Source: an uncultured Eubacteriales bacterium (GTDB lineage: Bacteria; Bacillota; Clostridia; Oscillospirales; Oscillospiraceae). Taken from it: a DNA stretch of 14,193 bases. Shown here piece by piece: positions 6,375 through 14,193 of this stretch (position 1 is the first letter of the stretch; every line of letters starts with the position of its first letter). Below the pieces are notes generated by a model, which worked only from the letters and a program-made list of their open reading frames with translations, did not search any database and was not told the DNA's origin. The stretch lies in assembly GCA_900547405.1 (NCBI GenBank), contig URGL01000062.1, positions 1-14,193 on the forward strand. Direction: 5' to 3'. Position numbers and translations under genes: made by a program.

Positions 6375-9300
6375 GAGGAGCCTACGGATCCTGCCCAGGC
6401 TGTGGAGGCGGTGGGGGCTGCCAACCCCAGTGAGGAGACGGACCCCACCACGGAGCCTACGGAGGAGGAAACGGAGCCTACGGAGGCGGAAACGGAGCCT
6501 ACGGAGGCACCCAAGGCCGCGGAGGTCCCCGCCGAGGAGACTGCTGCCCCCGGGGAGGACGAGGCCGTGGCGGCGGTGCAGGCCATGATCGACGCGCTGC
6601 CGGACGTGGAGGATATGTCCGAAAGCTACCTGGACGCTCTGGTAGAGGCGTACTCTGCCTATGAGACCCTGAGTGAATCCCAGCAGGCGCAAATCAACGG
6701 CGTGGAGAAGCTGGAAGCCCTGTTCAACTGGGTAAACAGCCAGGTGTCCACCCTGGCGGCGGAGGAAACCATCTCCGGCGAGGTGAACTGGAACAACCGG
6801 ACCTTTACCAAGCCCGTCAAGCTCACCGGGGACACCACCCTGACGCTGGTGGGCGACAACAAGATCGAGTGCGACGCACCTCTGGATCTGAACAACTGCA
6901 AGCTGACCGTCAAGGGCACCGGTACCCTGGAGGTCGTCGGCGACGGCAGGAGCGAAAAGTGGATGCTCAACGGTGCCATCTTTGACAGCACCTACAACGG
7001 TTACAACAAAGGCGGAACTCTGACCCTTGCGGGCGGTACCGTTAAGGCCAGCGGGGGCAAGTATAACGCCATATCCGTTCGTTCTGTGGAATTGCGGGGC
7101 GGCAAGCTGGAGGCCAATGGCGGCTCGAATGCCGGTATTGTCTGCTCCGATCTGTATACATATAGCGGTTCCCTCTACGCCACCGGCAGTGATTGCGGCA
7201 TCGAAATGAGAACCAGGAATGCGGGCAATCCCGGCAATCTGGCCATTCTGGCTTCCAACGAGAAGAACGCATCGATGGCGGATATGGATGCCGGAGATAT
7301 CGGCGATATTCAGGATAACGCCAAGAAGAAGACTTACTACATCGGCGAAGTCTCCGGCCCCATGCTCTCGGTGAAGGCTCAGAAGGGCTACCTCTACGAG
7401 GCCACGGCCAAGACCGCTACCTTTGCCCTATCCGGCAGGAATGTGGATCTGTCCGCCCTGACCTTCGAATGGACCGGCTCCCATACCGGCCTGACGGCAG
7501 AGGCCTCTGCCGACGGCAAGACCCTTACCGTTACGACAGACAAAACCGTACAGGCGGGGACCTATGGCCTGAAGGTCAGCGCCGGTGGGGCCAGCAGGAC
7601 CGCCGTGGTTACCGTCTCCGGCCCGCCCATCTGCATTTACGAGCGGCCGGTGGATACGATCAGCACGGATCCGGAGGCCGGGGAGGTCCACGTGTCCGCC
7701 TACCTGACGAAGGGCCACACCGGCTCCATCGACTTCCAGTGGAGGCAGGAAGACGGCACAGCGATAGAGGGATACACCGGGGAGAACGTGCCGCTGATTG
7801 ATTTGGTTGAGCAGGGAATGCTGACCCAGGACGCGAGCAAGCCCTGGCTGCAGACCATCCGGATCTACTGCACCCTGTCCTACGACGGCTACAGCCTGGA
7901 TACGGACACGGTTACCCTCGGGCTCAGCAGCTGCCCCCACCCCGCAGTCGATCATGAGGGCAACTGTCTCCAATGCGGCCAGAAGAAAGGCGGCAATGGG
8001 GATGCCCTGATTGTCAGAGAGGACGGCCTCTACCACCTGATTTCAAATGAAGAGTCAGGCGACGCCAATGTTGGCCCCTTTATGTACGGCGGCGGGAACT
8101 TCTATCTCACGGGAGACGTACAGAAGACAACCGTTAACGTGTCCGACACCGATGTGGGCGGCGAGGACGTGACCCTGGACCTGCAAGGGCACACGATGAA
8201 GAACCTGCAAATGGGAAATTTCCCCTATGGCACCTTCACCGTGAAAAACGGCACCTTGGGAGAGATTCGTACCAGTGCCAACGGAAAGCTGATCCTGGAG
8301 AATATTCACTATCAGGGGAAGTGGTTTGACGAAGAGTTTGAGCTGACCGTACAGGGAGAGAACACGCGCTTTGAGCGGCAGGTTACCTTCTGGGGCACCA
8401 CCCACCTGAGGGGCGGACTCCTCTCTCAGGGACTGGACAGTAATTGCGTCGACCGGGCCCTGGAGCTTCTGGAGGATGGCTTTGCCTTCTACGACAGCGC
8501 CGACAAAGTCGTGGATGCCACGGACTCCACCAAGCTCGTGGGCAGGGAGATCCACGTGGCTGCCCACCCAGAGCACACTCTGGATAGCAGCGGCCATTGC
8601 CCCTGCGGGTATACCGCGGCGGCGACCCTTGCCACAGAAGCGGGGAAACAATATTTCGCCGACTTTGGCGCTGCCCTTGAGGCGGCAAAGGCTGCCTCCG
8701 GCTCCACCCTCACCCTCTTCCAGGACGTGGCCCTGACAGGGGAAAATAACCTCTACATCGACAGCGGCACCTTCACCGTTGACTGGCATGGCCATACCCT
8801 TTCCGGTGAAATGAGTAGCGATCTTTTGCTCATTACGGATGCAGCCAAGGTGACACTGACAGACAGCGTTGGCACCGGCGGCGTTCACAATACAGATGGA
8901 GCGGCCATAGGTGTCTACGTGAGGTCCCAGGGCAGCCTGACCATCCGGGGCGGCGTCTATTCTCCTCAGCTATGGAAAGGTGAGCGCGCTTACGGATCCA
9001 TCCAGATCAGCGGCGGCCGATTCGAGAACCCCACAGATGGCGGAAGGTACGGGGCGCTGTACTGCGACACCGGTGCCCTGGCGGACCTGCTGGCCCCGGG
9101 CTATACCTTCGCCTATGTAGATGATGACAGGCGGTTCAATGTCTATGGGGTCAAGATGCCGGATGCCTATAGATCGGTTTATGTGGTGGAGCACCAGCAG
9201 CATGAATTTGACGACGAAGGGCAGTGCCTCTGCGGCTATGTCTGCCCCCATGCCCAGGTAGACGATGAGGGAAGCTGCATCCTCTGCGGAAAACGGTTCT

Positions 9301-12300
9301 ATGTCCGAGGCACCTACGCCAACGGGACCACCCATTATTACGGGACGATTTCCGATGCCCTGGAAGATCCTGCTGTGACCCAGGCCACAATTCTTCGCGC
9401 GCTTACCGAGGAATGCGAAAGCTGGAACGGCGGCGACAGAAGCGTCACCCTGGACCTGAACGGCTGGAACCTTGTTGTCGAGAGCATCCAGGGCGGTCAT
9501 CTGATCCTGCGTGACAGCTCCGGGAACGACACCATTCTGGGGATGAAAGAGATTCTAAAGGACGGGCAGGTTACTGTGGAGAGCGGGAGACTCGCTCCCC
9601 AGGGGGAGCTCAGCGTTTACGGAAAGCTGACCGTTACCGGCGGCAAGGTGGATAGCCTGACGGCCATGAAGGGCAGCACCGTCTCCCTCTCCGGCGGCAG
9701 CTTTGGCAAGATCGTAGGAAGGGGCGTGACCCTCAAAGAGCTGCTGGCAGAGAACTACTACTATGCGGAATTGGACGGTGAGACCCCCAAGAACTACGCC
9801 GACACGGATACGGTGATTGAACAAGTCTCCGTGGTGGTGTGCGATCACACCAGCGTCCGGGAAACCAAACAGGGCCATTTCCCGGTATACACCTGCAACT
9901 GCGGCAAGGTGCGCTATCTGCTGACCGTGACGGATGGCAGCGACAGCGTCACCTACCACAGTGATTATTCCAAGGGATTTGCCTATGCGGCGAAATGCTC
10001 CGGCGTGGTACGGCTTTTGGAAAAATGGCCGAATGACCAGACAATCACCATGGATGTCCAGGGCACCGTTGCCATAGATATGTCCGGAAAGTCCATGATT
10101 GGGACAGCGGATCTGATCATCGCGGATGGCACCACCCTGAAGATCGTCAGTGACGGAGCTTACGGCTGGGACAGCGATTTCCCTGCCGAGAGCATTACCG
10201 TTCGATCCGGCGGAAAGTTCATCCTCCCGGCGAAAGGTCCCTCCGGCGGTGACAATAAGCTGAAAATAACAGGCGCCGTAACCGTTGAAGCAGGGGCTCA
10301 GGCGGAGCTGTCCGGAGGCTACTGCCAGGTGAATCTCTGGGGAGAGGCCCGGATTTCCGGCGGCAAGTATGGCACAATTGACGTTCGTGGCACGGAAAAC
10401 AAGCTGACCGTCACCGGCGGTGAGATTGGAGGCCTCTATCTGTGGGGCGAGATCCAAAAGGTCCAACTCTCCGGCGGCAGCGTTGAGCGACTTTGGGTTT
10501 CCGAAATGGACCCAGACACATCGCTAAATTACCGCACGATTACCTTCGAGGACATCCAGTCCCTCCTGGCTGACGGAAAAGCCTTCCGGAAGGCGGATAA
10601 CACCTGGCTGACGGAAGGGGATGTAGAGGAGTTTACTCCTCCCATGCTCGGCGCAGGCACCGTCAAAAAACTGTCCGATGTGACGATTGCGGACGTACCC
10701 ATGACCGGGGCTGCCGTCTATTGCCAGCTGGGCACCGACACCTATGAGGAAGGGGTCTCCACCCAGTATAACGTGGGGGAGACGGACAGCAGTGGCAATG
10801 TGGTCTTCCGCCTGGGGGTGAATATCCAGTCCCAGGAGGCCCAGCCCGGTGTCACCGTACAGTGGTACGAGCTGGGGGCGGAGGACAGCCGCACACCGGT
10901 GGGCACCGGCCAGACCTGCCCCCTGGATCTCAGGCTCCCGGTGGGGACACACCGGTTCCTTGCGGTGGTGAACTGCAGCGGCTATGTTCTGGAGAGCCAG
11001 CCCTTTGCCGTGACCGTTACCCCCAGAGTGGTGAATATCACCGGCGGCTTCACCGCCCAGGACCGGGACTATGAGCCGGACAATCCTTCGGTTCAGATCA
11101 TCCAGGGAGAAGTGACCTTCGACAAGAAGGCAGAGGAAGATGACCTGAGTGCACAGGTGCATGGAGGAACCATCGCAACGCCGGATGCCGGCCAGAACAG
11201 GACGGTTGACTACTCTGTTACCTTGACCGGCGAGGACAAGGATAACTACATCCTGGGTTCGAAGCCGGACCTCACCGTCACCATCCGTCCCATTGCCCAG
11301 ACCCTGACCTTTGCCGAGACTGCCGTCACCAAGACCTATGGGGACAGCCCCTTCGTCAACGCCCTGGACCATTCCGCCGGGGACGGCCCCATCACCTACA
11401 CCAGCAGTGACCCCGCCGTGGCCACGGCGGGCACAGACGGCACAGTGACCATCCGCGGGGCGGGTGAAGCCCGGATCACTGCCACAGCCGCGGCGACCCA
11501 GAACTATGTGGAGACGGCCGCGTCCTTTGATTTGACGGTTGCCAAGGCAACGGGAACTGTGAGGAACAGAAACTATTCCCTGGGTTACCTCTATGGCGAC
11601 GATATCCCCACACCCGAACGGAAATACTTTGAGGCAAGCTCCACCGGCGCATTCCGTTACAGCTGGTCCCCCGCGGCCCCCAAAAACGCAGGGAACTATC
11701 AGCTGACGGTCACCGTGGATGAGGATGGCAACTATACGTCCGCGACACTTGTCCTGGATGTGCTGGTGGAAAAGGACGTGTGGGTCAGACCTACCCTCGT
11801 GAAAGCGGAAAACGAAACCGTCGACGGGAAAAAGGACGGAAAGGTTACCTATACCGACACGCCCGCTCTGGAGTATCGGATAAAACGCGACAGGGGGGAG
11901 TGGATCCCCGTGGCGGTTCCCGCCGGGGCAGAAAGCGTGACGGTGGAGGGCCTGGCACCCGGGACCTATGAGTTCCGCAGACCCGGAGACGAGAACCACT
12001 TTGCCTCCTCGCCGGAAACCATCACCATCCAGCCCGGCCGGAAGCTGAAAGTTACCCTGCCGGAGAATCAGACCGGCTACACCCTGACGGCAAGCAAGAC
12101 CCAGCTGGGCTGGCACGAGGATGTGGAGCTGAGTTTCCAACTGGATTCCGTGGGTGTGTATAAGGCCGCAGATTTTGGCATCTGGGCGGAAGCTGGAAGT
12201 GAGAAAACGAAGCTGACCCTCGGCAATGATGGTGCGGTCAAACTGACTGCCCCCGAAAAGGATATCACCATCACCGTCACCGGCGTGAAGACGGACGACG

Positions 12301-14193
12301 TGGCACCCAGAGTCTACATCCAGGGCAGAATGAGTCAGGACAGCTTTGACTATGTCAAGTGGGAGGGCTTCCAGGAGAACCCGGCGGACGACTTTGTGAA
12401 CGGCAATTTTGTGATTTCGGCAACGGATCGCCTCTCCGGCGTGGCCAGCCTCTGGTACTGCCTGTCCCAGACGCCCCTGACCCTGGCGGACATGGACACC
12501 GCTTCCTGGAAGCAGGAGGGCAAGGTGTCTATCACCGAGGACGGGGTGTACTACCTCTACGCCAAGGCGCTGGACAATGCGAATAATGCGGGCTACGCCT
12601 GCACCGGCAAGCTGGTCAAGGAGAGCAATCCGCCCACCTTCTCCGGCGTGAAGGACGGGGAAACCTACTATGTGACCCAGCAGATGGAGATTCATGACGA
12701 CGGTATGCCGGACTGGTATATGGCGAAAGGCTCAATCGGAGTGGTTCCGAATGGCGGAAATGAGAATCCGATCAAGCTGCGGCTGCCAAACAACGGCAGT
12801 TCCTATACCTTCACGGTGGGAGACCGGTGCGGCAACGAGGCCTCCATCACCGTGTACATGAAGCCCCTTTCCGACCTGACCCAGCCCCTGGACAGCATTC
12901 TGGAAGACACAATTCGCAAATCCGACCGAGCCACCCTGGACGATGTGGAAGCGACCCTCAAGGGTCTGGATGTGACCTATGCCACCGAGCCGGAGAAGAA
13001 GGAAATGAACGATGCGCTGGCTCGGATTGCGCAGCTGCGTCAGGTTCTGGACCAGGTGGCGGCGGTAGAGGCGCAGATCGCCGCCCTGCCGGATTCCGTG
13101 GAGCCGTACCAGCAGACCGTGGAGGATACCCAGATCAAGCCCGCCCGGCAAGCCTACAGCGACCTGACCGACCATCAGAAGACCCTGGTGGACAGCACGA
13201 AGCTTGACAAGCTGGCTCGGCTGGAAGCCCAGCTGAACGCCTGGACGATTACTGAGGGCGACGGCCAGACCTGGTACAAGGGCAGCTGGAACCCCTTGAG
13301 TTTCACCGTCAACGGCCAGACCCGGAAATTTTCCAAAGTCCTCTTGGACGGCAGAATGTCCTTCACAGCGACTCCCAGTTTCCTGGCAGTCAGCGGTTCG
13401 ATAGACGAACCGTTTACCCTGACGCTGAAGCCGGAGCTTTTGCAGGTCTCGATGAAGCCTGGCGAACACACACTCACGGTGATCTACGGGGAAAACAACA
13501 GCGGAACCGGCACAGTTACCTTCACCGTCGAGATACCTGCCAATTACCTGGATGTGACGGGCAAACCGGAATTTGACGGCAAGACCACCGTGACCGTCGA
13601 TGGGAAGGAATATCCCATTGAGGAAATGAACGGTACGCGTTATGTCAACCTTCCGGAAACCGGCGATCTGCTGACCATCTACTCCTTTAAGGACGGCACC
13701 CCGGCGGGCTCCCACACCAACTATCCCACGGGTATGCAGGTGTTCCGTATCACCCGTCAGGAAGGCGGCGCGAAGGCCGAGGAAATCACCGAGTTTGCCA
13801 ATCTTCTGAACTACGCCGGCTGCTCCATCCGCATCAGCGGCAAGCAGGGCATCCGGATGATCACCGGCATCACCCAGGACAACAAGAAGGCCCTGACAAG
13901 CAAGGCAGGACTTGCTGGCTATACCCTGGAGGAATACGGCACCCTGATCTGCTGGAATACGGATGTGACCTCCGGCGACGATTTCAGCCTGGATATGTCC
14001 TGTGCCCGCTCTAACTACGCCTACTTAAAGGGCAAGGCCGACCCGGTCTTTGCCAAGCAGGATGGCAAAATGCTCTATACCAACGTCCTGGTGGGCTTCA
14101 GCTTGGAGGACTGCGCCAAGGACCTGGTCCTGCGGCCCTACATCAAGCTGAAGGACATGACCACCGGCGAAACCGTCACCCTCTACGGCGGCT
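6300..14193 (+). CDS. Giant secreted modular surface protein, beta-helix and Ig-like repeats (3' end outside window)
   Basis: An uninterrupted frame of 2631 complete codons runs off the right edge. The start ATG at 6300 follows AAAGGAG (6285-6291) by 8 bases. Order of parts: signal peptide (1-25, predicted cut after AWA); acidic Thr/Pro linker (about 41-88); helical module (89-155); beta-helix-like modules with GG turns (157-360 and 561-1460) punctuated by four Cys/His motif clusters; an Ig-like block (361-540); a long Ig-like/YDG block (1461-2200); a second helical module (2201-2320); an Ig-like domain (2321-2415); and a C-terminal domain (2416 onward). No enzymatic motif was recognised. Likely role is adhesion or a structural surface protein, inferred from architecture. 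No sorting signal or other anchor is visible within the window. No convincing promoter was found for it; it lies divergent to the ABC operon. Confidence 0.9.
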   Translation, partial: MKKRIISLFLALTLCVGMLPAPAWAEEPTDPAQAVEAVGAANPSEETDPTTEPTEEETEPTEAETEPTEAPKAAEVPAEETAAPGEDEAVAAVQAMIDALPDVEDMSESYLDALVEAYSAYETLSESQQAQINGVEKLEALFNWVNSQVSTLAAEETISGEVNWNNRTFTKPVKLTGDTTLTLVGDNKIECDAPLDLNNCKLTVKGTGTLEVVGDGRSEKWMLNGAIFDSTYNGYNKGGTLTLAGGTVKASGGKYNAISVRSVELRGGKLEANGGSNAGIVCSDLYTYSGSLYATGSDCGIEMRTRNAGNPGNLAILASNEKNASMADMDAGDIGDIQDNAKKKTYYIGEVSGPMLSVKAQKGYLYEATAKTATFALSGRNVDLSALTFEWTGSHTGLTAEASADGKTLTVTTDKTVQAGTYGLKVSAGGASRTAVVTVSGPPICIYERPVDTISTDPEAGEVHVSAYLTKGHTGSIDFQWRQEDGTAIEGYTGENVPLIDLVEQGMLTQDASKPWLQTIRIYCTLSYDGYSLDTDTVTLGLSSCPHPAVDHEGNCLQCGQKKGGNGDALIVREDGLYHLISNEESGDANVGPFMYGGGNFYLTGDVQKTTVNVSDTDVGGEDVTLDLQGHTMKNLQMGNFPYGTFTVKNGTLGEIRTSANGKLILENIHYQGKWFDEEFELTVQGENTRFERQVTFWGTTHLRGGLLSQGLDSNCVDRALELLEDGFAFYDSADKVVDATDSTKLVGREIHVAAHPEHTLDSSGHCPCGYTAAATLATEAGKQYFADFGAALEAAKAASGSTLTLFQDVALTGENNLYIDSGTFTVDWHGHTLSGEMSSDLLLITDAAKVTLTDSVGTGGVHNTDGAAIGVYVRSQGSLTIRGGVYSPQLWKGERAYGSIQISGGRFENPTDGGRYGALYCDTGALADLLAPGYTFAYVDDDRRFNVYGVKMPDAYRSVYVVEHQQHEFDDEGQCLCGYVCPHAQVDDEGSCILCGKRFYVRGTYANGTTHYYGTISDALEDPAVTQATILRALTEECESWNGGDRSVTLDLNGWNLVVESIQGGHLILRDSSGNDTILGMKEILKDGQVTVESGRLAPQGELSVYGKLTVTGGKVDSLTAMKGSTVSLSGGSFGKIVGRGVTLKELLAENYYYAELDGETPKNYADTDTVIEQVSVVVCDHTSVRETKQGHFPVYTCNCGKVRYLLTVTDGSDSVTYHSDYSKGFAYAAKCSGVVRLLEKWPNDQTITMDVQGTVAIDMSGKSMIGTADLIIADGTTLKIVSDGAYGWDSDFPAESITVRSGGKFILPAKGPSGGDNKLKITGAVTVEAGAQAELSGGYCQVNLWGEARISGGKYGTIDVRGTENKLTVTGGEIGGLYLWGEIQKVQLSGGSVERLWVSEMDPDTSLNYRTITFEDIQSLLADGKAFRKADNTWLTEGDVEEFTPPMLGAGTVKKLSDVTIADVPMTGAAVYCQLGTDTYEEGVSTQYNVGETDSSGNVVFRLGVNIQSQEAQPGVTVQWYELGAEDSRTPVGTGQTCPLDLRLPVGTHRFLAVVNCSGYVLESQPFAVTVTPRVVNITGGFTAQDRDYEPDNPSVQIIQGEVTFDKKAEEDDLSAQVHGGTIATPDAGQNRTVDYSVTLTGEDKDNYILGSKPDLTVTIRPIAQTLTFAETAVTKTYGDSPFVNALDHSAGDGPITYTSSDPAVATAGTDGTVTIRGAGEARITATAAATQNYVETAASFDLTVAKATGTVRNRNYSLGYLYGDDIPTPERKYFEASSTGAFRYSWSPAAPKNAGNYQLTVTVDEDGNYTSATLVLDVLVEKDVWVRPTLVKAENETVDGKKDGKVTYTDTPALEYRIKRDRGEWIPVAVPAGAESVTVEGLAPGTYEFRRPGDENHFASSPETITIQPGRKLKVTLPENQTGYTLTASKTQLGWHEDVELSFQLDSVGVYKAADFGIWAEAGSEKTKLTLGNDGAVKLTAPEKDITITVTGVKTDDVAPRVYIQGRMSQDSFDYVKWEGFQENPADDFVNGNFVISATDRLSGVASLWYCLSQTPLTLADMDTASWKQEGKVSITEDGVYYLYAKALDNANNAGYACTGKLVKESNPPTFSGVKDGETYYVTQQMEIHDDGMPDWYMAKGSIGVVPNGGNENPIKLRLPNNGSSYTFTVGDRCGNEASITVYMKPLSDLTQPLDSILEDTIRKSDRATLDDVEATLKGLDVTYATEPEKKEMNDALARIAQLRQVLDQVAAVEAQIAALPDSVEPYQQTVEDTQIKPARQAYSDLTDHQKTLVDSTKLDKLARLEAQLNAWTITEGDGQTWYKGSWNPLSFTVNGQTRKFSKVLLDGRMSFTATPSFLAVSGSIDEPFTLTLKPELLQVSMKPGEHTLTVIYGENNSGTGTVTFTVEIPANYLDVTGKPEFDGKTTVTVDGKEYPIEEMNGTRYVNLPETGDLLTIYSFKDGTPAGSHTNYPTGMQVFRITRQEGGAKAEEITEFANLLNYAGCSIRISGKQGIRMITGITQDNKKALTSKAGLAGYTLEEYGTLICWNTDVTSGDDFSLDMSCARSNYAYLKGKADPVFAKQDGKMLYTNVLVGFSLEDCAKDLVLRPYIKLKDMTTGETVTLYGG
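6450..6512 (+). repeat. 21-bp tandem repeat encoding T-E-P-T-E linker
   Basis: About three copies of a 21-base unit starting ACGGAGCCTACGGAG occur at 6450, 6471 and 6492, the last one diverging at its end. They encode TEPTEEE, TEPTEAE and TEPTEAP. This is an acidic spacer just after the signal peptide, suited to an extended extracellular stalk and able to change length in frame by slippage. Confidence 0.85.
6564..6764 (+). other. N-terminal helical module of the giant protein
   Basis: Residues about 89-155 are Ala/Leu/Glu-rich and predicted helical, with the landmarks QAMIDALP and AYSAYETLSESQQAQI followed by VEKLEAL. A similar sequence recurs near the C-terminus (residues about 2256-2312). 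Helical spacers with A-Y-x-x-L-x-x-x-Q signatures are common in large clostridial surface proteins; this is recognised by pattern only. Confidence 0.6.
6768..7379 (+). other. First beta-helix-like module of the giant protein
   Basis: Residues 157-360 consist of short beta strands with recurring GG turns (245-246, 252-253, 267-268, 274-275), as in TLTLAGGTVKASGG and VELRGGKLEANGG. This is the sequence style of right-handed parallel beta-helix or carbohydrate-binding-like domains. No catalytic residues could be identified. Confidence 0.6.
7932..9905 (+). other. Region of Cys/His-punctuated beta modules in the giant protein
   Basis: Four Cys/His clusters separate beta-rich modules. They are: CPHP...HEGNCLQCG (545-560); HPEHTLDSSGHCPCGY (756-771); a doublet HQQHEFDDEGQCLCGY plus CPHAQVDDEGSCILCG (965-997); and CDHT...H...CNCG (1181-1202). 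Their starts are 211, 209 and 216 residues apart. The general form is H-x(n)-G-x-C-x(1-2)-C-G, resembling small zinc-ribbon-like linkers. Between them the modules share motifs such as an alternating-strand opening and LDLQGH, VDWHGH or LDLNGW. Metal binding is inferred, not shown. Confidence 0.65.
10254..10502 (+). other. Regular SGG/TGG beta-helix ladder
   Basis: Residues about 1320-1400 repeat the motif (L/I/V)(S/T)GG at 1337-1340, 1352-1355, 1371-1374 and 1390-1393. The intervals of 15, 19 and 19 residues fit one rung of a right-handed beta-helix each. Two matching rungs occur earlier at about 1112-1115 and 1130-1133. Confidence 0.6.
10680..12899 (+). other. Ig-like and YDG-type domain block of the giant protein
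   Basis: Residues 1461-2200 look like a string of beta-sandwich domains. A YDG-type repeat (about 1581-1664, with FTAQDRDYEPDNP, HGGTIA and DKDNYIL) is followed by a Big-2-like domain (about 1665-1752, with ITYTSSDPAVATAGTDG). Next come an MBG-like segment (about 1753-1830), a fibronectin-like stretch ending VEGLAPGTYEFR (about 1841-1892), and two Ig-like domains (about 2001-2200) with DRLSGVASLWY and DRCGNEASITVYMKP. These are usual stalk domains of surface adhesins. Confidence 0.6.
12900..13259 (+). other. C-terminal helical module of the giant protein
   Basis: Residues 2201-2320 are rich in Leu, Ala, Glu, Gln and Asp and predicted helical. QIAALP (2259-2264) and ARQAYSDLTDHQKTLV with LARLEAQL (2282-2312) mirror the N-terminal module at residues 93-141, which suggests an internal duplication or a shared spacer family. 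Confidence 0.6.
13545..14193 (+). other. C-terminal domain of the giant protein, cut by window edge
   Basis: Residues 2416-2631 contain YPTGMQVF, FANLLNYAGCSIRISGKQGI, GLAGYTLEEYGTLICW, YTNVLVGFSLEDC and VTLYGG. From memory, similar runs occur near the C-termini of other large Oscillospiraceae surface proteins, so the gene may end within some tens of codons beyond the window. That memory could not be verified here. Confidence 0.5.

Noticed and set aside
6293..6433. Alternative ATG at 6293 in another frame beside the giant gene start
   Set aside because: It uses the same ribosome site at poorer spacing and yields a short peptide (MNHEETDHQ...) with no signal features. The frame from 6300 gives a perfect signal peptide.
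10524..12695. Very long minus-strand open frame (about 720 codons) opposite the giant protein gene
   Set aside because: It is an antisense shadow caused by GC-rich codon bias. Its translation is rich in Gly, His, Val and Arg with no domain pattern, and the plus strand holds a continuous coherent protein with signal peptide and ribosome site. The same applies to the other minus-strand frames between 7400 and 13715.
13650..13667. LPETG sequence (residues 2451-2455) resembling a sortase LPXTG signal
   Set aside because: It is followed by DLLTIYSFKDGTPAG and nearly 180 further residues of folded-looking sequence. There is no hydrophobic segment and basic tail right after it, so it is an internal chance match.

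Overview
The window looks like chromosomal DNA of a GC-rich Gram-positive gut-type Firmicute, most likely a Clostridia member of the Oscillospiraceae (the Flavonifractor/Oscillibacter/Lawsonibacter kind). This is inferred from strong AGGAGG ribosome binding sites, the estimated GC content (about 60 percent by eye), a giant modular surface protein with Cys/His linkers and a YDG-type repeat, and GC-rich palindromic intergenic repeats. No database search was possible, so the lineage is an inference.

Layout. (1) Positions 1-206 are non-coding. A long inverted pair of palindromic repeats (4-57 and 142-199) encloses a strong bidirectional terminator (75-131). (2) Positions 207-5922, minus strand, hold a tightly packed four-gene operon read from right to left: membrane fusion/adaptor protein (4300-5922), MacB/LolD-type ABC ATPase (3617-4288), MacB/FtsX-type permease (2430-3620) and a second, larger paralogous adaptor (207-2414). 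The genes overlap by 4 bp or are separated by 11-15 bp, so they are almost certainly co-transcribed and end at the terminator at 75-131. The set resembles YknXYZ/MacAB-type exporters but carries two adaptors. (3) Positions 5923-6299 are a divergent intergenic region. It holds an AT-rich promoter zone for the operon with a tandem 11-bp-spaced direct repeat, a third copy of the two-hairpin repeat, and a 123-bp element with 31-bp inverted ends. (4) From 6300 to the right edge of the window runs one uninterrupted plus-strand reading frame of at least 2631 codons. I translated it codon by codon and found no stop or frameshift. It encodes a secreted giant protein: signal peptide, acidic Thr/Pro linker, helical module, beta-helix-like modules punctuated by Cys/His motifs about every 210 residues, a long Ig-like/YDG region, a second helical module, and a conserved-looking C-terminal domain cut by the window edge.

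How the parts may work together. The ABC operon probably exports, or gives protection from, an amphipathic or peptide substrate at the cell envelope. The giant protein is probably an extracellular adhesin or surface-layer-type protein. They are divergently arranged and could share control from the same intergenic region, but nothing in the sequence proves a functional link. The most unusual non-coding signal is the set of repeats whose copies differ in sequence while keeping their hairpins paired, including differences that look compensatory.
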